From positions 23,501-87,500 of the forward strand of contig NZ_CP118734.1 of assembly GCF_032594935.1 (NCBI RefSeq): a stretch of DNA of 64,000 bases, given 5' to 3'. The stretch is from Streptococcus sp. 29892. GTDB lineage: Bacteria > Bacillota > Bacilli > Lactobacillales > Streptococcaceae. Numbering within the stretch: the first letter of the stretch is position 1; every line of letters starts with the position of its first letter. A model generated the notes under the pieces. It was not told the origin of the DNA, searched no databases, and saw only the letters and a list, made by a program, of their open reading frames with translations. Of this stretch, positions 60,495 through 64,000 are shown piece after piece. The translations under genes and the position numbers were made by a program.

Positions 60495-60703
60495 TTGACA
60501 ACAGGAAATGAAGATGATAGAATGATTGAGTTGTCTTTTAGAGAACCTGTTAACCGTTTGAAAAAAGTTTCAAAAAGTAGTTGACAAGGTCAAATGAAGA
60601 TGATAGAATAATTGAGTTGTCAAATCTGAGCCGCAACACTGAAAAAAAGAAATAAAAAAAGTTTCAAAAAAGTGTTGACAAGCAGTTGAAGAAATGATAA
60701 ACT
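60495..60703 (+). promoter_or_regulatory. Three tandem rrn promoters
   Basis: TTGACA/TAGAAT at 60495/60518, TTGACA/TAGAAT at 60581/60604, and TTGACA/TAAACT at 60675/60698, all with 17-bp spacers. P2 and P3 are preceded by AAAGTTTCAAAAA, and P1 and P2 share about 35 bp, showing duplication. Together with the processed leader they fill the 418-bp gap before 16S. Confidence 0.88.
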
Positions 60704-60733
60704 AAGATAGTTGTCGCGCAAGAGCGATAAGAA

Positions 60734-60758
60734 CAAGACCTTTGAAAATTAAAGAAGA
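60734..60758 (+). other. 16S processing stem, left arm
   Basis: Pairs with 62441-62465 over 25 bp with two mismatches, enclosing 16S; the expected RNase III site. Confidence 0.75.
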
Positions 60759-60857
60759 CGAACCAAACGTGCAGGGTGATTTATCTAAGGATAGATCGTC
60801 AATGAACAAAAACAATAAAACGGAAAGCTAGTGATAGCTTGAGTTTGAATCAAAACT

Positions 60858-62420
<1,563 letters not shown>

Positions 62421-62440
62421 AAACGGAACCTGTACGTTAA

Positions 62441-62465
62441 TCTTCTTTAATTTTGAGAGGTCTTG
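62441..62465 (+). other. 16S processing stem, right arm
   Basis: Partner of 60734-60758. Confidence 0.75.
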
Positions 62466-62466
62466 T

Positions 62467-62539
62467 GGGGCCTTAGCTCAGCTGGGAGAGCGCCTGCTTT
62501 GCACGCAGGAGGTCAGCGGTTCGATCCCGCTAGGCTCCA
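62467..62539 (+). tRNA. tRNA-Ala (anticodon TGC)
   Basis: 73 nt cloverleaf in the 16S-23S spacer: GGGGCCT/AGGCTCC acceptor, CCTGC-TTTGCAC-GCAGG anticodon arm, GGTTCGATCCC T-arm. CCA is not encoded. A single tRNA-Ala in the spacer is normal for streptococci. Confidence 0.97.
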
Positions 62540-62705
62540 TTAACAACGGAAGTTGTTAAGGAATTGTCCATTGAAAATTGAATATCTATCAAACATTCCT
62601 GATGTATCTGCAAGGATACATTAAGAAATAGTAACAAGAAAATAAACCGAAAACGCTGTGAATATTTAATGAGTTTTCTAATTTTTGAAAAAATTAGGTT
62701 AATAA

Positions 62706-64000
<1,295 letters not shown>

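Overview
The window comes from a low-GC Gram-positive coccus of the Streptococcus suis group. The basis is gene order (pcsB–prs–araT–recO–plsX–acpP–pur cluster; purB–ruvB–comRS; cinA–recA–spx–ireB–ruvX; S10–spc–alpha ribosomal cluster; rrn), protein sequence style, and a DpnII-type restriction cassette sitting exactly between purH and purD. Species is not certain. The first hypervariable stretch of the 16S gene does not look like the common S. suis form I remember, so a divergent lineage or close relative is possible. Almost everything is on the + strand, as expected near a replication origin; the only - strand gene is an IS transposase.

Layout. 1-5 kb: end of the PcsB cell-wall hydrolase gene, prs, an aminotransferase, recO, plsX and a second-type acyl carrier protein. 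5-24.8 kb: de novo purine synthesis (purC, L, F, M, N, H, D, E, K, B), interrupted by two accessory insertions. The first is a DpnII-like restriction-modification cassette with two methylases and two endonucleases (14.2-17.65 kb). The second is an AT-rich two-gene DUF262 plus HEPN-nuclease cassette (21.06-23.47 kb), probably an anti-phage system. A DUF523 gene sits between purD and purE. 24.8-29.4 kb: two near-identical CiaR-type small RNA genes flanking a membrane-anchored MerR regulator, then ruvB, a HAD hydrolase and the comR/comS competence pheromone locus. 29.4-42.5 kb: folC, a membrane protein, mutL, a small regulator and CPBP protease, ruvA, tag, cinA, recA, spx, ireB, ruvX, a DUF1292 gene, a tandem array of five terminators, and the competence sigma factor gene comX. 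42.6-57.5 kb: S10, spc and alpha ribosomal protein genes with secY, adk, infA and rpoA. 57.7-60.4 kb: an intact ISL3-family element inserted just after the promoter of a glutamate-cysteine-ligase-like gene that also carries a poly(A) frameshift. 60.5-64 kb: triple rrn promoter, 16S, tRNA-Ala, and the start of 23S.

Themes. Competence links many distant parts. comR/comS and comX share a ComR box with the same spacing to the -10. dpnA, and perhaps cinA and a 37-codon ORF, carry SigX (CIN-box) like motifs. The CiaR-type small RNAs end in a segment complementary to the comS ribosome binding site. Promoters are mostly extended -10 type, and three genes (dpnM, ruvB, folC) have the start codon exactly seven positions after the -10 hexamer, which predicts leaderless mRNAs. 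Several spacers in the ribosomal protein cluster are unusually long and rich in hairpins.

The best candidates for something new are the DUF262-HEPN cassette with its tandemly duplicated C-terminal module, the comS variant, the csRNA-comS connection, the terminator array, and the membrane-bound MerR regulator. All functional statements are from reading sequence; no database search was run.
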